This document shows positions 10,032 through 19,783 of a stretch of 64,000 nt of DNA, one piece after another. This DNA is from Trichomonas vaginalis G3 (taxonomy: Eukaryota > Parabasalia > Trichomonadida > Trichomonadidae). The stretch is taken from positions 29,403,896 through 29,467,895 of the forward strand of contig NC_067206.1 in assembly GCF_026262505.1 (NCBI RefSeq). Reading direction: 5' to 3'. Position 1 is the first letter of the stretch. Each line of letters starts with the position of its first letter. The notes beneath the pieces are model-generated. The model saw nothing but the letters and a program-made list of their open reading frames with translations, was not told the DNA's origin and did no database searches. The translations under genes were made by a program, and so were the position numbers.

Positions 10032-10805
10032 ATGTTGTTCTATTTGCAAAGTACAGACCCAAACGAATACGGGACAGTAAAACTAAAACAAACTTAGGTC
10101 TACAGAATGAGCCACTTGCATTCAGAATGGTTGACTTCAATACTATCGCTTCATTCGTTATAACAGATGAAACAGATTTCATGGAGATTGAAATAGATGG
10201 AAAGAAGCACGAAATAAGATTTCACAATAATGTAGAATATAAGATGGAAACATTAGCTGGAGTTAAATGCTCTCATAAATACTACAATAAACAAGGATAA
10301 CGGAGAAAACTTAATGAATGTTAAACTTATTGCAGGAGTTTTGAAGTTCAGTTATGCGAAAGAGTTTAAGATACCAAGAATGAGTCATAGAGTACAACTT
10401 CTTTTGGGAGCATACCATATGACATTTCCTTTGAAAAGTGTTGACAAAACGATTGAGATGAAATCTGTTCCATACGTATGTTATGGCAATTGTTTGTACA
10501 TTGAGTCAAAAATAGCTAATGTCACAGGTATTTCAGGAGTTAATAGTAAAGGTTCAGTAGAATATAAATCCTTCTGTTATGCAGTCAATTCAATGTTCAT
10601 TCCAAACGTTCCTGTCATAGCAACTCATTTAGGTAAATGGGTTCGCATTAGTCCTCATAATTTGAAAGACATGCAATTCAGACTTGTTGACTTTCAAGGA
10701 GAGCCTGTAGAACTGAAGGCACCAGTGCGAATGACTGTTGAAGTTGACTTTTTAGAAAATATTAAATGCAACAGCTTACAAGAGAACTCAGAGCTAAAAA
10801 TATAA
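10032..10805 (+). pseudogene. Element protein with FRxxDF repeats, unit 2 (broken)
   Basis: Copy of 4028-4800 with about two interruptions. The C-terminal 163 residues are open. Confidence 0.5.
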
Positions 10806-11005
10806 AGTATGAATGTTATGTATTAGGTCATGAACTTTGGTTGTTGCTGTTTGATGAAACAAATGAGTTAGTTATGTCAGTCAAGAGAACAGAAAAATAT
10901 TGTGTTAGTGAAAACTGCACCAAGTCAATAAGATTAGGTTTGCATTATGAAGATGAGTTCGATACTGTTGAAGAAGTTTTGGATAGATATTACAAATTGC
11001 TTTAA
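10766..11005 (+). CDS. Small element protein, unit 2
   Basis: 79 residues, overlapping the end of the previous gene by 40 bases and the end of the convergent CCG gene by a few. See 4761-5039. Confidence 0.5.
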   Translation: MQQLTRELRAKNIKYECYVLGHELWLLLFDETNELVMSVKRTEKYCVSENCTKSIRLGLHYEDEFDTVEEVLDRYYKLL

Positions 11006-11618
11006 TTTACTAAAACATATTTCAAACAAAGCTTATAGTAAGTAGATAGTTTTGTATACTCGTTCGAATATTTATACTTAAACTCAACTCCTGGAGTACC
11101 TGGTGTTTCAATGATGCGGATGTTACCTATTTTCATGAATATTGGAGTTTGACCACAGCATTCGATTTCAGGGTCGAGATAGTCAATGACACATTGCTTT
11201 CCTGTTATTCGTGATATAATATTTTCAAGGTCCTCCTTTGTTAGAATTATTTGGTTCTTACTTATAAGAGATTGTCAAAAGCTTCTTATCGTCTTTGAGT
11301 AAAATTGTTTGGTATAACTGAAGAAGGTAATGGTCTACGTTATCTGAAGGATTTGTTTGAACATTTGTGTAAGGGTTGTCGTTGGCTTCTCTTGAAAGAA
11401 CTTGGTCCAGTGGTGGATACTCTAACTTAACATCTGATGTAGCGTTAGCGTTTGAAGTTGTGTTTAAATTCAACCGACTTAAGATCTGGTTCTTTTTCTT
11501 TCAAACACTCCGAACTATAGTTCTTTATGACAATATTGTTTGTCGTTCGTGAGTCAACATTTGATGTTGGTTCAATTGGAACATTAACGGCACCAGCTAA
11601 GATGGATTTGCTTCTCAT
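11002..11618 (-). pseudogene. CCG-motif protein, unit 2 (broken)
   Basis: Copy of 4996-5610 with about two interruptions. Confidence 0.6.
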
Positions 11619-11643
11619 TTCATATAGAATAAAAACCTTTTAT

Positions 11644-12045
11644 ATGTATGAAATGAACAATATACTCGACAAGGGTTTGAATGTAAAGCTAACGAATGAA
11701 AATATTGTTGAATTCACTGAGACAGGAGCTGTGTATAAAGATGTAGAACTACTGAACAAAAGAGCAAAGGGAAGAAGCAGGAATATGAACAAAGGGTGGA
11801 AGCCTATAAAAATTTATGTCAATGATGGCTCAGGAGGTTCAAACATAAAGTATGCAGAAAGTTATAGAGTTTATGCTCTCAAAGGTGAAAAGCCTTCATT
11901 TAAGAACAGCTATTCTAACGCATATCCTCAAAAGTTAACGGATGGAGAAGTGGATGATATGAATGACAGCAAAAATATTAACAGAAATGGCGACAGAGAT
12001 GCATGGAATTTGTTTACCATCAGTCAATTGAAGGTTAAGCTTTAA
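11644..12045 (+). CDS. VxDGxG element protein region, unit 2
   Basis: Covers the counterparts of the two small genes at 5636-6030, which here share one open frame. Which arrangement is ancestral cannot be told from two copies. It ends by overlapping the stop of the convergent ATPase. Confidence 0.45.
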   Translation: MYEMNNILDKGLNVKLTNENIVEFTETGAVYKDVELLNKRAKGRSRNMNKGWKPIKIYVNDGSGGSNIKYAESYRVYALKGEKPSFKNSYSNAYPQKLTDGEVDDMNDSKNINRNGDRDAWNLFTISQLKVKL

Positions 12046-12929
12046 AATAATGTTGGTCGTTCCCATGGAATATTTTTGACTTTAATGGTATTAGTCATGA
12101 TATGAATCTCAAGGTATGAACGAGGAGAGATGAGAGACTTATATGCTTCCCAAATTTCTTCAAAAGGTAATGTTATACCTGACTGTTTCCAAATGAGTTC
12201 AATGTCATAGCGTGAGAAACCTTGAAAGATAACGAAGTCAGTTATGAGACGTTTTATGTTTAAAGCTAAAAACCTCCATGTTTGCATAAGTATTGCTACA
12301 GTTAAGTGGTAATGTCTGACTTTAGTAATGATGTTAGCTAATGGTGAGTCTGGTTTTGAAACTAAACCTTTTCCGGCGAAGTCGTCGCAAACTAACAAAG
12401 TATTTGAAGGATATTTTTTGAAGGGGTATTTTGAAAGTTTTGATAGAATGTAGTTTGTAAGTCGTTTCATATCGTAAACTCCTGAGTATTGACGTAAGTG
12501 GTGTTTGTCAATAATTCTTTCCATCTCCTCAGAAGTCTTTTGCATTCCTGACTGTATAAATTCAACGATGGCATAATATTTCCTCTTACGTCGAATGTAA
12601 CGTTGAAGAAATTCAATGAGTTCGCTATCTGGAACTTTAACGACAGAGGCTTGAACTTTTGACATAAATGTTTTCGCTGTTGAGTCCATAGAGTCTGAAG
12701 TTGCTGATATAATGATTTGGTCATAATATGGATCTTGACCTAAACGCTCTGTTATGAGTATATGACGAATGAGGTTAAATGTCTTACCTGAACCCATCTT
12801 TCCACAATAGAAATACACACCATTTGAACAGAATTCATAATCTTTGCTGAAAGGAAGAATAAGAGAAGAGTTAAGTTTGTCTGTAGTTTCATTCATGTCT
12901 TCATCTACGTCATGTATTAAATGCTTCAT
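12042..12929 (-). CDS. Polinton packaging ATPase, unit 3 (intact)
   Basis: 295 residues. Walker A GKMGSGKT at about residues 43-50, Walker B LLVCDDFAGKG near residue 183, then a TKVRHYHLTVAILMQ strand that fits a sensor region. Size and motif spacing fit the short FtsK/HerA-superfamily genome-packaging ATPases of Polintons and adenovirus-like viruses. These pump DNA into a preformed capsid. The start codon lies 16 bases from the divergent capsid gene, so a shared promoter region is likely. Homologues here: 36397-37214 and 52927-53799. Confidence 0.85.
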   Translation of the reverse strand: MKHLIHDVDEDMNETTDKLNSSLILPFSKDYEFCSNGVYFYCGKMGSGKTFNLIRHILITERLGQDPYYDQIIISATSDSMDSTAKTFMSKVQASVVKVPDSELIEFLQRYIRRKRKYYAIVEFIQSGMQKTSEEMERIIDKHHLRQYSGVYDMKRLTNYILSKLSKYPFKKYPSNTLLVCDDFAGKGLVSKPDSPLANIITKVRHYHLTVAILMQTWRFLALNIKRLITDFVIFQGFSRYDIELIWKQSGITLPFEEIWEAYKSLISPRSYLEIHIMTNTIKVKNIPWERPTLF

Positions 12930-12945
12930 TTTATCTCCATTAAAA

Positions 12946-13827
12946 ATGCAAGTCAGAAATATTCAGAACATAGCACCGAGTCTAACTGACAAGAGTATAA
13001 AGATATACTATGAACACGTTATGATGAAACCAACCAAAATTCAAGAAAGTCAGTATACTTATGAATATCCAAGACACTGGGTAGAGTATGTAGGAGGTGA
13101 GAAAGCTATTGAAATCAGACAGGTTCGAAGTATTCCAGCAGGAAGGACAATATTATTGAAGAACTTTAATGTTTTGAGGTATAATGATGAAACAAAGAAG
13201 CAAGATAGTTTTCCTGTTGCTGTGTATGTGAACTTAGATACAGGAGATGACATGAAAGTTTTTAATACAAAGCTTCAAACGGTAGTGAGAGAACAACTGA
13301 CTGCGGAAGGGCATCCATTACCTTCAGAAGTTACCATAGCATATAATTTTGAAACAAACTCAATAGATTTTAAAGTCATCTCTGCAAAGAAGTCAGGTTT
13401 TACATTTAATGAAGCAGATGTATATTCGAATGAAAACTTCAAAGCTATTGCATGGTTAGATAATGACGATTGCTTTAAGAAAATATTTAAATACAGTGAC
13501 TCAACGATGTCAATAGATGACCTTCGTGGAATGTTACCATCGACGTTTACAGTTGAAGGTTCAGCAGGATTGCTTACAAGATTGTCAATTGGTGGTATTT
13601 GGTCTCGTGAGAACATTGTTATAAAATCCAGTATAAGTGAATTTGCTGAAGAATCTATATTATGTCTTTCAAACTACATGTATTCGCCGCCGAAGCATTA
13701 TAGTATAACAAACTTTGTCAGTAAGTTTAACATAAGACTTGTCGAACCTTCTTCAATGAAAGATGTTGTGCTACCCAAAGACGGAAAGGATGGACTCATT
13801 ATTGAGATGATTTTAATTGCATATTAA
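12946..13827 (+). CDS. Candidate minor capsid (penton) protein, unit 3
   Basis: Intact 293-residue copy, identical in length to 925-1806. See that entry for the reasoning. Confidence 0.55.
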   Translation: MQVRNIQNIAPSLTDKSIKIYYEHVMMKPTKIQESQYTYEYPRHWVEYVGGEKAIEIRQVRSIPAGRTILLKNFNVLRYNDETKKQDSFPVAVYVNLDTGDDMKVFNTKLQTVVREQLTAEGHPLPSEVTIAYNFETNSIDFKVISAKKSGFTFNEADVYSNENFKAIAWLDNDDCFKKIFKYSDSTMSIDDLRGMLPSTFTVEGSAGLLTRLSIGGIWSRENIVIKSSISEFAEESILCLSNYMYSPPKHYSITNFVSKFNIRLVEPSSMKDVVLPKDGKDGLIIEMILIAY

Positions 13828-14052
13828 ATGAGCTTGTTCTTAAAGGTCGTTCATGATGAAATAACTGTTGTAGAAGATGTTAGCAATTGTTCAGACATTT
13901 TGAAGCGAATAGATGAGATAAGAAAGAAGTTAGATAGACCGCAAAGCAGTGAGGGTGAAGCCCGTGAGAATGTTTATGTTTCATTGACTTTCTCCAGTAA
14001 CGAGAACTTTTATGAGATAATATTGAAGAGAGATGATTTTAATATGGTGTAA
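13828..14052 (+). CDS. Small element protein with GC-rich insert, unit 3
   Basis: 74 residues against 65 in unit 1. The difference is an in-frame GC-rich block coding for RPQSSEGEAR between the helix and the conserved NVYVSLTF strand. Confidence 0.6.
   Translation: MSLFLKVVHDEITVVEDVSNCSDILKRIDEIRKKLDRPQSSEGEARENVYVSLTFSSNENFYEIILKRDDFNMV
13937..13968 (+). repeat. GC-rich palindromic in-frame insert (unit 3 only)
   Basis: GACCGCAAAGC start and a GGGTGAAGCCC hairpin, about 27 bases longer than units 1 and 2 at this site. This presence/absence difference is the best evidence that these inserts move. Confidence 0.6.
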
Positions 14053-14580
14053 ATGGTAGCTTGGGCAGCTTTAGGTGCAATGGGAACAAAAGCATTAGCA
14101 TTTGGAGCAAAAGCACTTGGAGCTTATGACGCAGTAAATAAAATGAGTGGAGGAAGGGTTTCGAAGACATTAGATGCAAATAAAGGGAAGATTGGAGGCT
14201 GGGTTGCAAAGAAGTTAAGATTAAATAAAATAGGGCTCATAAATAAAGCATCCAATTTGGTTGCGACTGAGTCAGAAAATGCTTTAGGAAAGGATGATGA
14301 GTTTGCAAAACACGCAAAAGACTTTAATGACCAGATGAAAGGTGAAACAATGCATTTAAATAGAGTCGATGGAACTAAAGAAAATGTTTCTTCTCCACCA
14401 GCGGGTTATCCATACGGACCTTATGGAATGTATGGAAACCCTTATGAACGACCATTTGACCCATTGACTGGTGGAAGTAATTGGTATCATTATGGACGAA
14501 GAAGAAAGACAGTCAAGTTGGAGACAGACGTGAAGAAACCAACTAAAAAGAAACCAAGGAAGAGAGTTATAAAGCAATGA
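14053..14580 (+). CDS. pVI-like protein, unit 3
   Basis: Intact 175 residues, two or three substitutions from 2005-2532. Followed by a variant palindrome (about 14589-14640) whose right arm reads TCACCACTTCACC in place of ACCCTTCTACCC. Confidence 0.5.
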   Translation: MVAWAALGAMGTKALAFGAKALGAYDAVNKMSGGRVSKTLDANKGKIGGWVAKKLRLNKIGLINKASNLVATESENALGKDDEFAKHAKDFNDQMKGETMHLNRVDGTKENVSSPPAGYPYGPYGMYGNPYERPFDPLTGGSNWYHYGRRRKTVKLETDVKKPTKKKPRKRVIKQ

Positions 14581-14734
14581 ATTCAACAGGGTAGAAATGA
14601 GGTTAGAAATCGGGTTAGATCTCACCACTTCACCTAAATTTATTTTTGTGCTATGTTTTCATACGTGTGAGGGTGGTGATATCATTTATTTTTATTTTAT
14701 TTTTTTAAAATTATTTTTATTTTATTTGGATGTA

Positions 14735-15019
14735 ATGACAGAACAAAAGCAACTCATACAAATCAAAACATATAACAAACATACATTTAAACATTTATTC
14801 TTCCTTCCTGAGCATAACATGTTCTTTCAAATACATCCGAGACCAGTTGACTTTTCATTGACTGTTTATAAAGATAGAAATAGTTATATCATTAAACCAT
14901 ACGATGATGAAGGTAAGTTATGTAAATTGTACGTTAAGAAGTTAGAGAAAGTTTATGGCTTCAAGTATGACTACAATAGGGTTAACACTGATGATGAAGA
15001 TATTGAGGAAAATTTATGA
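14735..15019 (+). CDS. Acidic-tail element protein, diverged version
   Basis: 94 residues. Same layout as 2679-2999 (KTYNKHTFKHLFFLPE against ITNYNGHEFKNLFFVPR) with an acidic end, but clearly a different allele or family. It marks where unit 3 leaves the sequence shared with units 1 and 2. The start is the ATG after the T-rich leader. Confidence 0.55.
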   Translation: MTEQKQLIQIKTYNKHTFKHLFFLPEHNMFFQIHPRPVDFSLTVYKDRNSYIIKPYDDEGKLCKLYVKKLEKVYGFKYDYNRVNTDDEDIEENL

Positions 15020-15186
15020 GAACATTAGTGAAGTTGTTAGTGAGAACGATAGTGAGAACGTTTATTTTTTACATTAGTGAGTTTGTTAGTGAAGTGGTTG
15101 GCGGCTTTGTAAATATTTAAGGTTAAGTTAGTTTTTGCGTTCATGTTGTAAAATATACGTTAACGGTTTTGTAAAGTGTCAAATTC

Positions 15187-15235
15187 ACAAGTATTGGGTA
15201 AGGTGGAACGCAGTGCCACCATACCCAAGACTTGT
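15187..15235. other. Covarying hairpin at the right end of element 1
   Basis: ACAAGTATTGGGTAAGGTGG pairs with a near reverse complement 9 bases away (about 18 of 20). In units 1 and 2 the corresponding stem starts ACATAT/ATATGT and has GGC/GCC where this has TGG/CCA, so both arms changed together. Confidence 0.65.
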
Positions 15236-15246
15236 ATACTAACTAT

Positions 15247-15793
15247 TATTGGGTTATAATCTTCCGACTCAAAAACCTCTGGCGCCATATAAATGATTGT
15301 TCCTTTGAAAAGATCACAAGTATATTGATCATCATAAACTGAAGAAAGTCCGAAATCGCCAATTTTTAAACGACCATATTTATCAACCAAGAAGTTTGCA
15401 GGCTTGATGTCGCAATGAGCAATATTTTTACTGTGGCATGCGCATACTGATTGGACAACCTCTTTAGAATACTTGAGAAGCTCTTCTTTTGAAAACAATT
15501 TTTGCTGTTTCATGACTCTCTCAAGATCTGAAGGGCAATATTCCATTAACATATATACATAGTTTTGAAATTTATAATAATTGTACAGTGCCACAATGTT
15601 TGGATCATATATAGCCTTCAAACAATTAACTTCAGCTTCATTAAATAATTTTTCGGGGATTTTTTTCATTGCGAAATAACTTTGGTAATGATCTGAATGA
15701 ACAAGATAGACAAGTCCATATCCGCCCTTTGCTATTGTTTCTGTATATGTTAATCCAAGATTTTCGAAAAAAAACAACTTCATCAGAATCCAT
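15247..15793 (-). pseudogene. Host protein kinase, truncated by element 1
   Basis: N-lobe and half of the C-lobe of a Ser/Thr kinase: Gly-loop GGYGLVY, FAMKKIPEK with the ATP-binding Lys, AHCDIKPANF catalytic loop, GDFGLSS, and MAPE at the end of the activation segment. After ESEDYNPI the reading enters element 1, so helices F to I are lost. Comparison with the neighbour at 16411-17364 suggests the true start is the ATG at 15793 (MDSDEV, like MNQAEI). That start is out of frame with the rest across a run of eight A on the + strand (15767-15774): a frameshift or a sequencing error. The HxD motif lacks Arg, and the neighbour shares this. Confidence 0.8.
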
Positions 15794-16410
15794 TATTCAA
15801 ATAATTGATAATTATAAAAATCAGAAAATATAATTTAATTAATACTAATTAGTATATTATTTTGCGATATATTAAAGTTTGAATGTATTGAAAATCCATA
15901 TTGAAAAAATTGAATAATCAAATAATATAGAGTTGAAAAGTTAAAATAATTAAATTACAACAAGCAATGAGACTAATGTTTTGATTTTCATTCAAAAGAA
16001 GAATGTCAAATATGTATAAAAATTTTTAGTTATTTTTCATACATGAGCCATTGTATACATAAATTATTTTCTTTACATTATATTTAAATTTTTGACGGGA
16101 TTTCAAATTAATTGACAATATTACAAATTATGCTATCTTAAGATATTTTGTAAAAATGTAATATCGTACCGAAGTATTCAATTTTTTTTCAAGTAAAAAA
16201 CGACAACACTTCTATTGTTTTACTAAATTTTGTATTAATCATTAACTATACATTATTGTATATATGAAATCCAACTTTTTTGATTTAAATTTTCTTCTTC
16301 AAAAAATTTCCAGCTTAATAATAAAAATGAAATCAATTGATAATAAAATCTTAATATATAATTAATATTAAACATATAATTTAATTAACAAACATAAAAT
16401 ATCAAATATA
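15794..16410. other. Intergenic, no gene seen
   Basis: Very AT-rich spacer between the two kinase genes. Nothing recognised. Confidence 0.6.
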
Positions 16411-17364
16411 TTATAAATCAAACTTGGCTTCTGATTTGTTCAAATGAAGTCTCATGCATTTGAAATTTGTAAGCGATGAAATCTGCTCAATACCGAAAGC
16501 GGATCTTCTCTTTGGAATCATAGGCTTAACAATCATCAAATGGCCACGTGAGATTGATAATGGTATCAACCCTTGTTGCTGCATTTGATTTTGGAAATAT
16601 GGAAGTTCAAGTAATTCGTTAACAGTACAATGCATGGAAACGTCTTTTGTCAAGCAGCATCTGACAACCTCTCTTAGATCTGGATCCTTGATTCTGAAAT
16701 CCTGATACTCACCTTTTATGATTAAATCTGGGATTTTATCTAAATCTTTGTCAACAAAAGGATAATGATGTGTTGCAATATAATATATTGTAACACCTAA
16801 GGACCATATATCTGCTGAGAATGGGTCATAATCGGTTTTGGAGAATATCTCTGGGGCCATAAATAATTTTGTTCCTTTAAATAAACAGCACTTGCATTCA
16901 TTTTCATAGCATGAAGAAAGACCAAAGTCGGAGATCTTAATTCTGTCATATTGATCAATCAGGAAATTTGCGGGTTTTATGTCTGAATGAGCGATATGTC
17001 TATCGTGGCAAGCCTTAACAGCAAGGACTGTATCATGTACAACCTTGAAAAGTTCTTCTGGTGTTGTCATTTTCTTATGCTTGTAAATCTTATCGAGGTC
17101 ATTTTTACATAACTCCATTAAAAGATAGATAAAACCGCCAAAGTTGTATACTTGATAGAGTCTAACAATTCTTGGATCATCAATGGCCTTAAGGCACTCA
17201 ATTTCTGACTGGGAGAACATCTTTTCTGGAATTTTCTATAATGCGAAATTGCTCTTGTATTTAGCTGAAATAACTTCATATACAACGCCATAGCCGCCTT
17301 GAGCAATGATTCCTAGATATGATATTCCTTGCTCTCGGAAGAAATCTATCTCTGCTTGATTCAT
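16411..17364 (-). pseudogene. Host Ser/Thr protein kinase with internal stop
   Basis: 317 codons. Gly-loop QGGYGVVY, catalytic loop AHSDIKPANF, SDFGLSS, MAPE, then DIWSLGVTIYYI (helix F) and a C-terminal lobe ending near CLTKDVSMHCTVNELL. The full kinase fold is present. One in-frame TAG (minus strand) sits at FAL*KIPEK, exactly where the neighbouring kinase has the ATP-binding Lys of FAMKK. AAG to TAG is a single-base change. The ORF downstream of the stop could start at MFSQ but would lack the nucleotide-binding loop. Either a pseudogene, a pseudokinase or a base error. The kinase pair looks like a local duplication. Confidence 0.8.
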
Positions 17365-18384
17365 ATATCCTTTTAAAATAAATTTCAGCTCTATCAATTT
17401 TTGATAAGAAACGTAAGTTTTTAAAAACTGTTGTTATGTCTATAGATTCGTGTTTATATAAATTATATAATAATTTCCATTTCAACAGAAAAAGAATGGT
17501 CATATGAACATTTTGTATGAGTTTAGAATTTTGAATATTCGGTATTTCAATTATGTTAAGGAATAGTATCCTTAATTGACCTGATGGTGATCTTATTTTC
17601 AAAAAGTCCTAAATTATTATGCCTGTGTGTAAACTTTTGATCTCACAAAAAAGAATAACAGATCATTTATAAATTGAAATTTAAAAAATAAATATATGTA
17701 TGGGGCGATATTTATTTAAATAGTTACTTTCAGATTATATATTGAAAATAAAATTTGAAGATAATATTTGTAAAAGATTGATACTAGTATTTAGCCTCAT
17801 GAACTTTTCAAATGTTCTCTCTCAAATATTTGAAAGCTTTCAAAAATATGAACATTAAATTATATCAGTTGTTAGAAGGTGTGTTTATTTCCTGTTTTTC
17901 CCTCTGAAACATCTGAAAAAAAATTGGGAAAATGAATTTATTCCCTCCTTTATTACACATTACTACATTTCCTTTGAGTTATTTAATTTATTCAATCCTA
18001 TTGAAAATTGTGTGATGTATTCCTATTGCTTCATAAACTGAACCCTTGATTAATAGCTATTTTTTCATGTGCCTATCTAAATTGAATATTTTTGGAAGTC
18101 CTCAAAAATTATTGTATCAACTATTCAATCAAAAATGTAAATACACGATATCGGATTTCCGTCTGTTGTTTTCATGATTGCCTATCTTCAAAAATTATCT
18201 CACTTCAATGTAAATTATTGATATGGATTTATTTGTCTGAGTTTTTTGATTATATTTAAGGCTTATTGAGAATGTTTAAAAAGAAATAATTATTAGTTGA
18301 ATATGGTTTGAAAGAAAGTGTATACATACATTATTTAAAAAAAAACATATTATAAATAAATATATTAAACATAATCGATAGAAA
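17365..18384. other. Intergenic, no gene seen
   Basis: AT-rich sequence of about 1 kb. A 108-codon ORF overlapping the kinase start was judged a chance frame. No RNA gene or repeat recognised. Confidence 0.6.
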
Positions 18385-19662
18385 TTAGTCCGCATAAATC
18401 TTCTTTTTGGGCGGTATTTTGGGAATTTGTGGTAATTTGAAATCTTTCTGCCATTGAATTAGATGTTCTCTTCTAGCCTCCATTTCTGATGAGCTTGTTG
18501 AATGATCTTCTCCTTCTTCTTCGTCATTTACTCTATATAAATCTTCAGCTTCCTTATTATCATACATTACCTGCATTGAATTTCTCAGCCTGGAACTCCA
18601 ACCAAAATATGCATAAACTGCAAAGAGGCCTATTTCAATTATGAAATACAGAATTACCTGCCATAAATGTGTCATTTCCATGAATGACCAAATAGATGAC
18701 ATAATTACCAAAAGAAAACCAACATTGTGTAGTCTCATAAACTTATTGAGCATTTGTATTTTTCTGAATGTTGGTGTAGAGGCCGGATTTATTCCTGCTT
18801 GATCTATTAAAATTATATGGGCATTTAATCTGAGAAGAGCTTCTCTTGTATTTCTCCACTCCATTACAACAAAAAACAGGTATGCAATAACAAAAGCAGC
18901 TAAAACAAAGTATATTGTTATAGGTTTTGTTAAAGTTAAGAAAATTAGTGTGAGTGTCAAAAACATCGAGGCTAAAAAGTTAATAAGCATTACAGTCCAT
19001 GGTAACTTCTCGTCAACTAAAGATACACCAGTCGATATTGTAATGAAGAAGAATAAATAAATAAATATTCTGAAAAAATATACTAAGTATGCTGACAGAT
19101 GAAGGGAACGATTATACTTTTTGTTTGTTCTCGAAAGAAGGGCAGTATATACAATGGAAATGATCAAATTTCCCGTATTTGATAAAATGAAGTAATTGTT
19201 AAGTGTCATTTTAAGTGACAGATGCTTTAATTTGTTTATTGCCCACATTACGAAAATTACTACGAAGCATGCAATTTGAGCGTATGAAAAGTATAAAGCG
19301 TAAAGTTCATATTTTGTAAGATAACCCCATTTATTATGAATAACAAAGTACCCATCATATATAACTGAATCTGATGAAATTGGGTCTGCATATGCATAAA
19401 AATCGCCAGCTTTTTGAATATCAAAAGCAAATGGCAAACTATCCACTGTTAAATTTAAAACGAGTGATTTTTTAAAGTCATCTGAAGTATTTAATGACAA
19501 TGTATATCCTACATATGTGCTTTGTGTCGAAATATATAAATATAATGGTTCGAAGTCATCAACGGACTGAAATATAACATCTGTTGGATTTTTTATTTCT
19601 AACGATGCTAGGTATCCTAATACTTTAGCTGATGAAACTAAGTAAGAAAATAAAATCAACAT
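18385..19662 (-). CDS. Seven-TM protein resembling GOST / lung-7TM receptors
   Basis: 425 residues. An N-terminal hydrophobic signal peptide (LILFSYLVSS) is followed by a ~120-residue extracytoplasmic domain and then about seven hydrophobic helices (roughly residues 115-350). The tail is acidic and charged (EEEGEDHSTSSSE) and ends KIPPKKKIYAD. The GYLTKYELYAL lead-in to the first membrane helix is like the GYL..e...L signature of lung-7TM/GPR107/TMEM87-type proteins, which act in Golgi-endosome trafficking. Family assignment is tentative. Topology is well supported. An initiator lies 13 bases upstream of the ATG. Confidence 0.6.
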   Translation of the reverse strand: MLILFSYLVSSAKVLGYLASLEIKNPTDVIFQSVDDFEPLYLYISTQSTYVGYTLSLNTSDDFKKSLVLNLTVDSLPFAFDIQKAGDFYAYADPISSDSVIYDGYFVIHNKWGYLTKYELYALYFSYAQIACFVVIFVMWAINKLKHLSLKMTLNNYFILSNTGNLIISIVYTALLSRTNKKYNRSLHLSAYLVYFFRIFIYLFFFITISTGVSLVDEKLPWTVMLINFLASMFLTLTLIFLTLTKPITIYFVLAAFVIAYLFFVVMEWRNTREALLRLNAHIILIDQAGINPASTPTFRKIQMLNKFMRLHNVGFLLVIMSSIWSFMEMTHLWQVILYFIIEIGLFAVYAYFGWSSRLRNSMQVMYDNKEAEDLYRVNDEEEGEDHSTSSSEMEARREHLIQWQKDFKLPQIPKIPPKKKIYAD

Positions 19663-19669
19663 TTAAATA

Positions 19670-19677
19670 AAAAGTGA
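19670..19677 (-). promoter_or_regulatory. Initiator (Inr) of the 7-TM gene
   Basis: TCACTTTT on the minus strand fits the trichomonad initiator TCA(+1)YWYW(T/A). It would give a 13-base 5' leader, the short length typical of Trichomonas mRNAs. Confidence 0.6.
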
Positions 19678-19783
19678 CATAAGATTTTCAAGATGAAATT
19701 TTAAAAAGTATGCAATAATGTATAAGTAGCATAATTTTAAACATTTTTGAATAAAAATAAATAACGGATAAAAATTTATATTC

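Larger units (their letters stand above)
6015..12022 (+). repeat. Tandem unit 2, a chimera of units 1 and 3
   Basis: Second full unit. At scattered diagnostic substitutions its ATPase half matches unit 3, while from the small gene after the capsid gene onward it matches unit 1. A chimeric middle copy is what unequal crossover between two diverged tandem copies would leave. An assembly join could mimic it. Confidence 0.85.
1..15246. mobile_element. Tandem array of a partial Polinton/Maverick (element 1)
   Basis: Two full and one partial head-to-tail unit of about 6.0 kb, each carrying Polinton morphogenesis genes: packaging ATPase, candidate minor capsid protein, pVI-like peptide, fibre-like protein and CCG protein. 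No major capsid, polymerase B or integrase gene is seen in the unit. The left edge is outside the window. The right edge lies at about 15246, where sequence shared by all three units stops and host kinase coding sequence begins. Units are nearly identical to each other, so the amplification is young. The array is a broken, incomplete element. Several genes have one or a few interruptions per unit, many at homopolymer runs, so sequencing error is possible. Confidence 0.85.
12023..15246 (+). repeat. Tandem unit 3, partial, with diverged right part
   Basis: Holds the ATPase through pVI-like genes with high identity to the other units. From about 14585 it switches to a clearly diverged version: a different acidic-tail gene, a different palindrome and a hairpin with altered but still paired bases. 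It stops at about 15246 against kinase coding sequence. Confidence 0.85.

Noticed and set aside
1-12022. Treating every difference between tandem units as true decay
   Set aside because: Many differences are homopolymer length changes, which are also the commonest sequencing error, so break counts are given only roughly.
17276-17602. 108-codon ORF overlapping the kinase start
   Set aside because: Overlaps the well-supported kinase frame; the rest is AT-rich upstream sequence with no domain.
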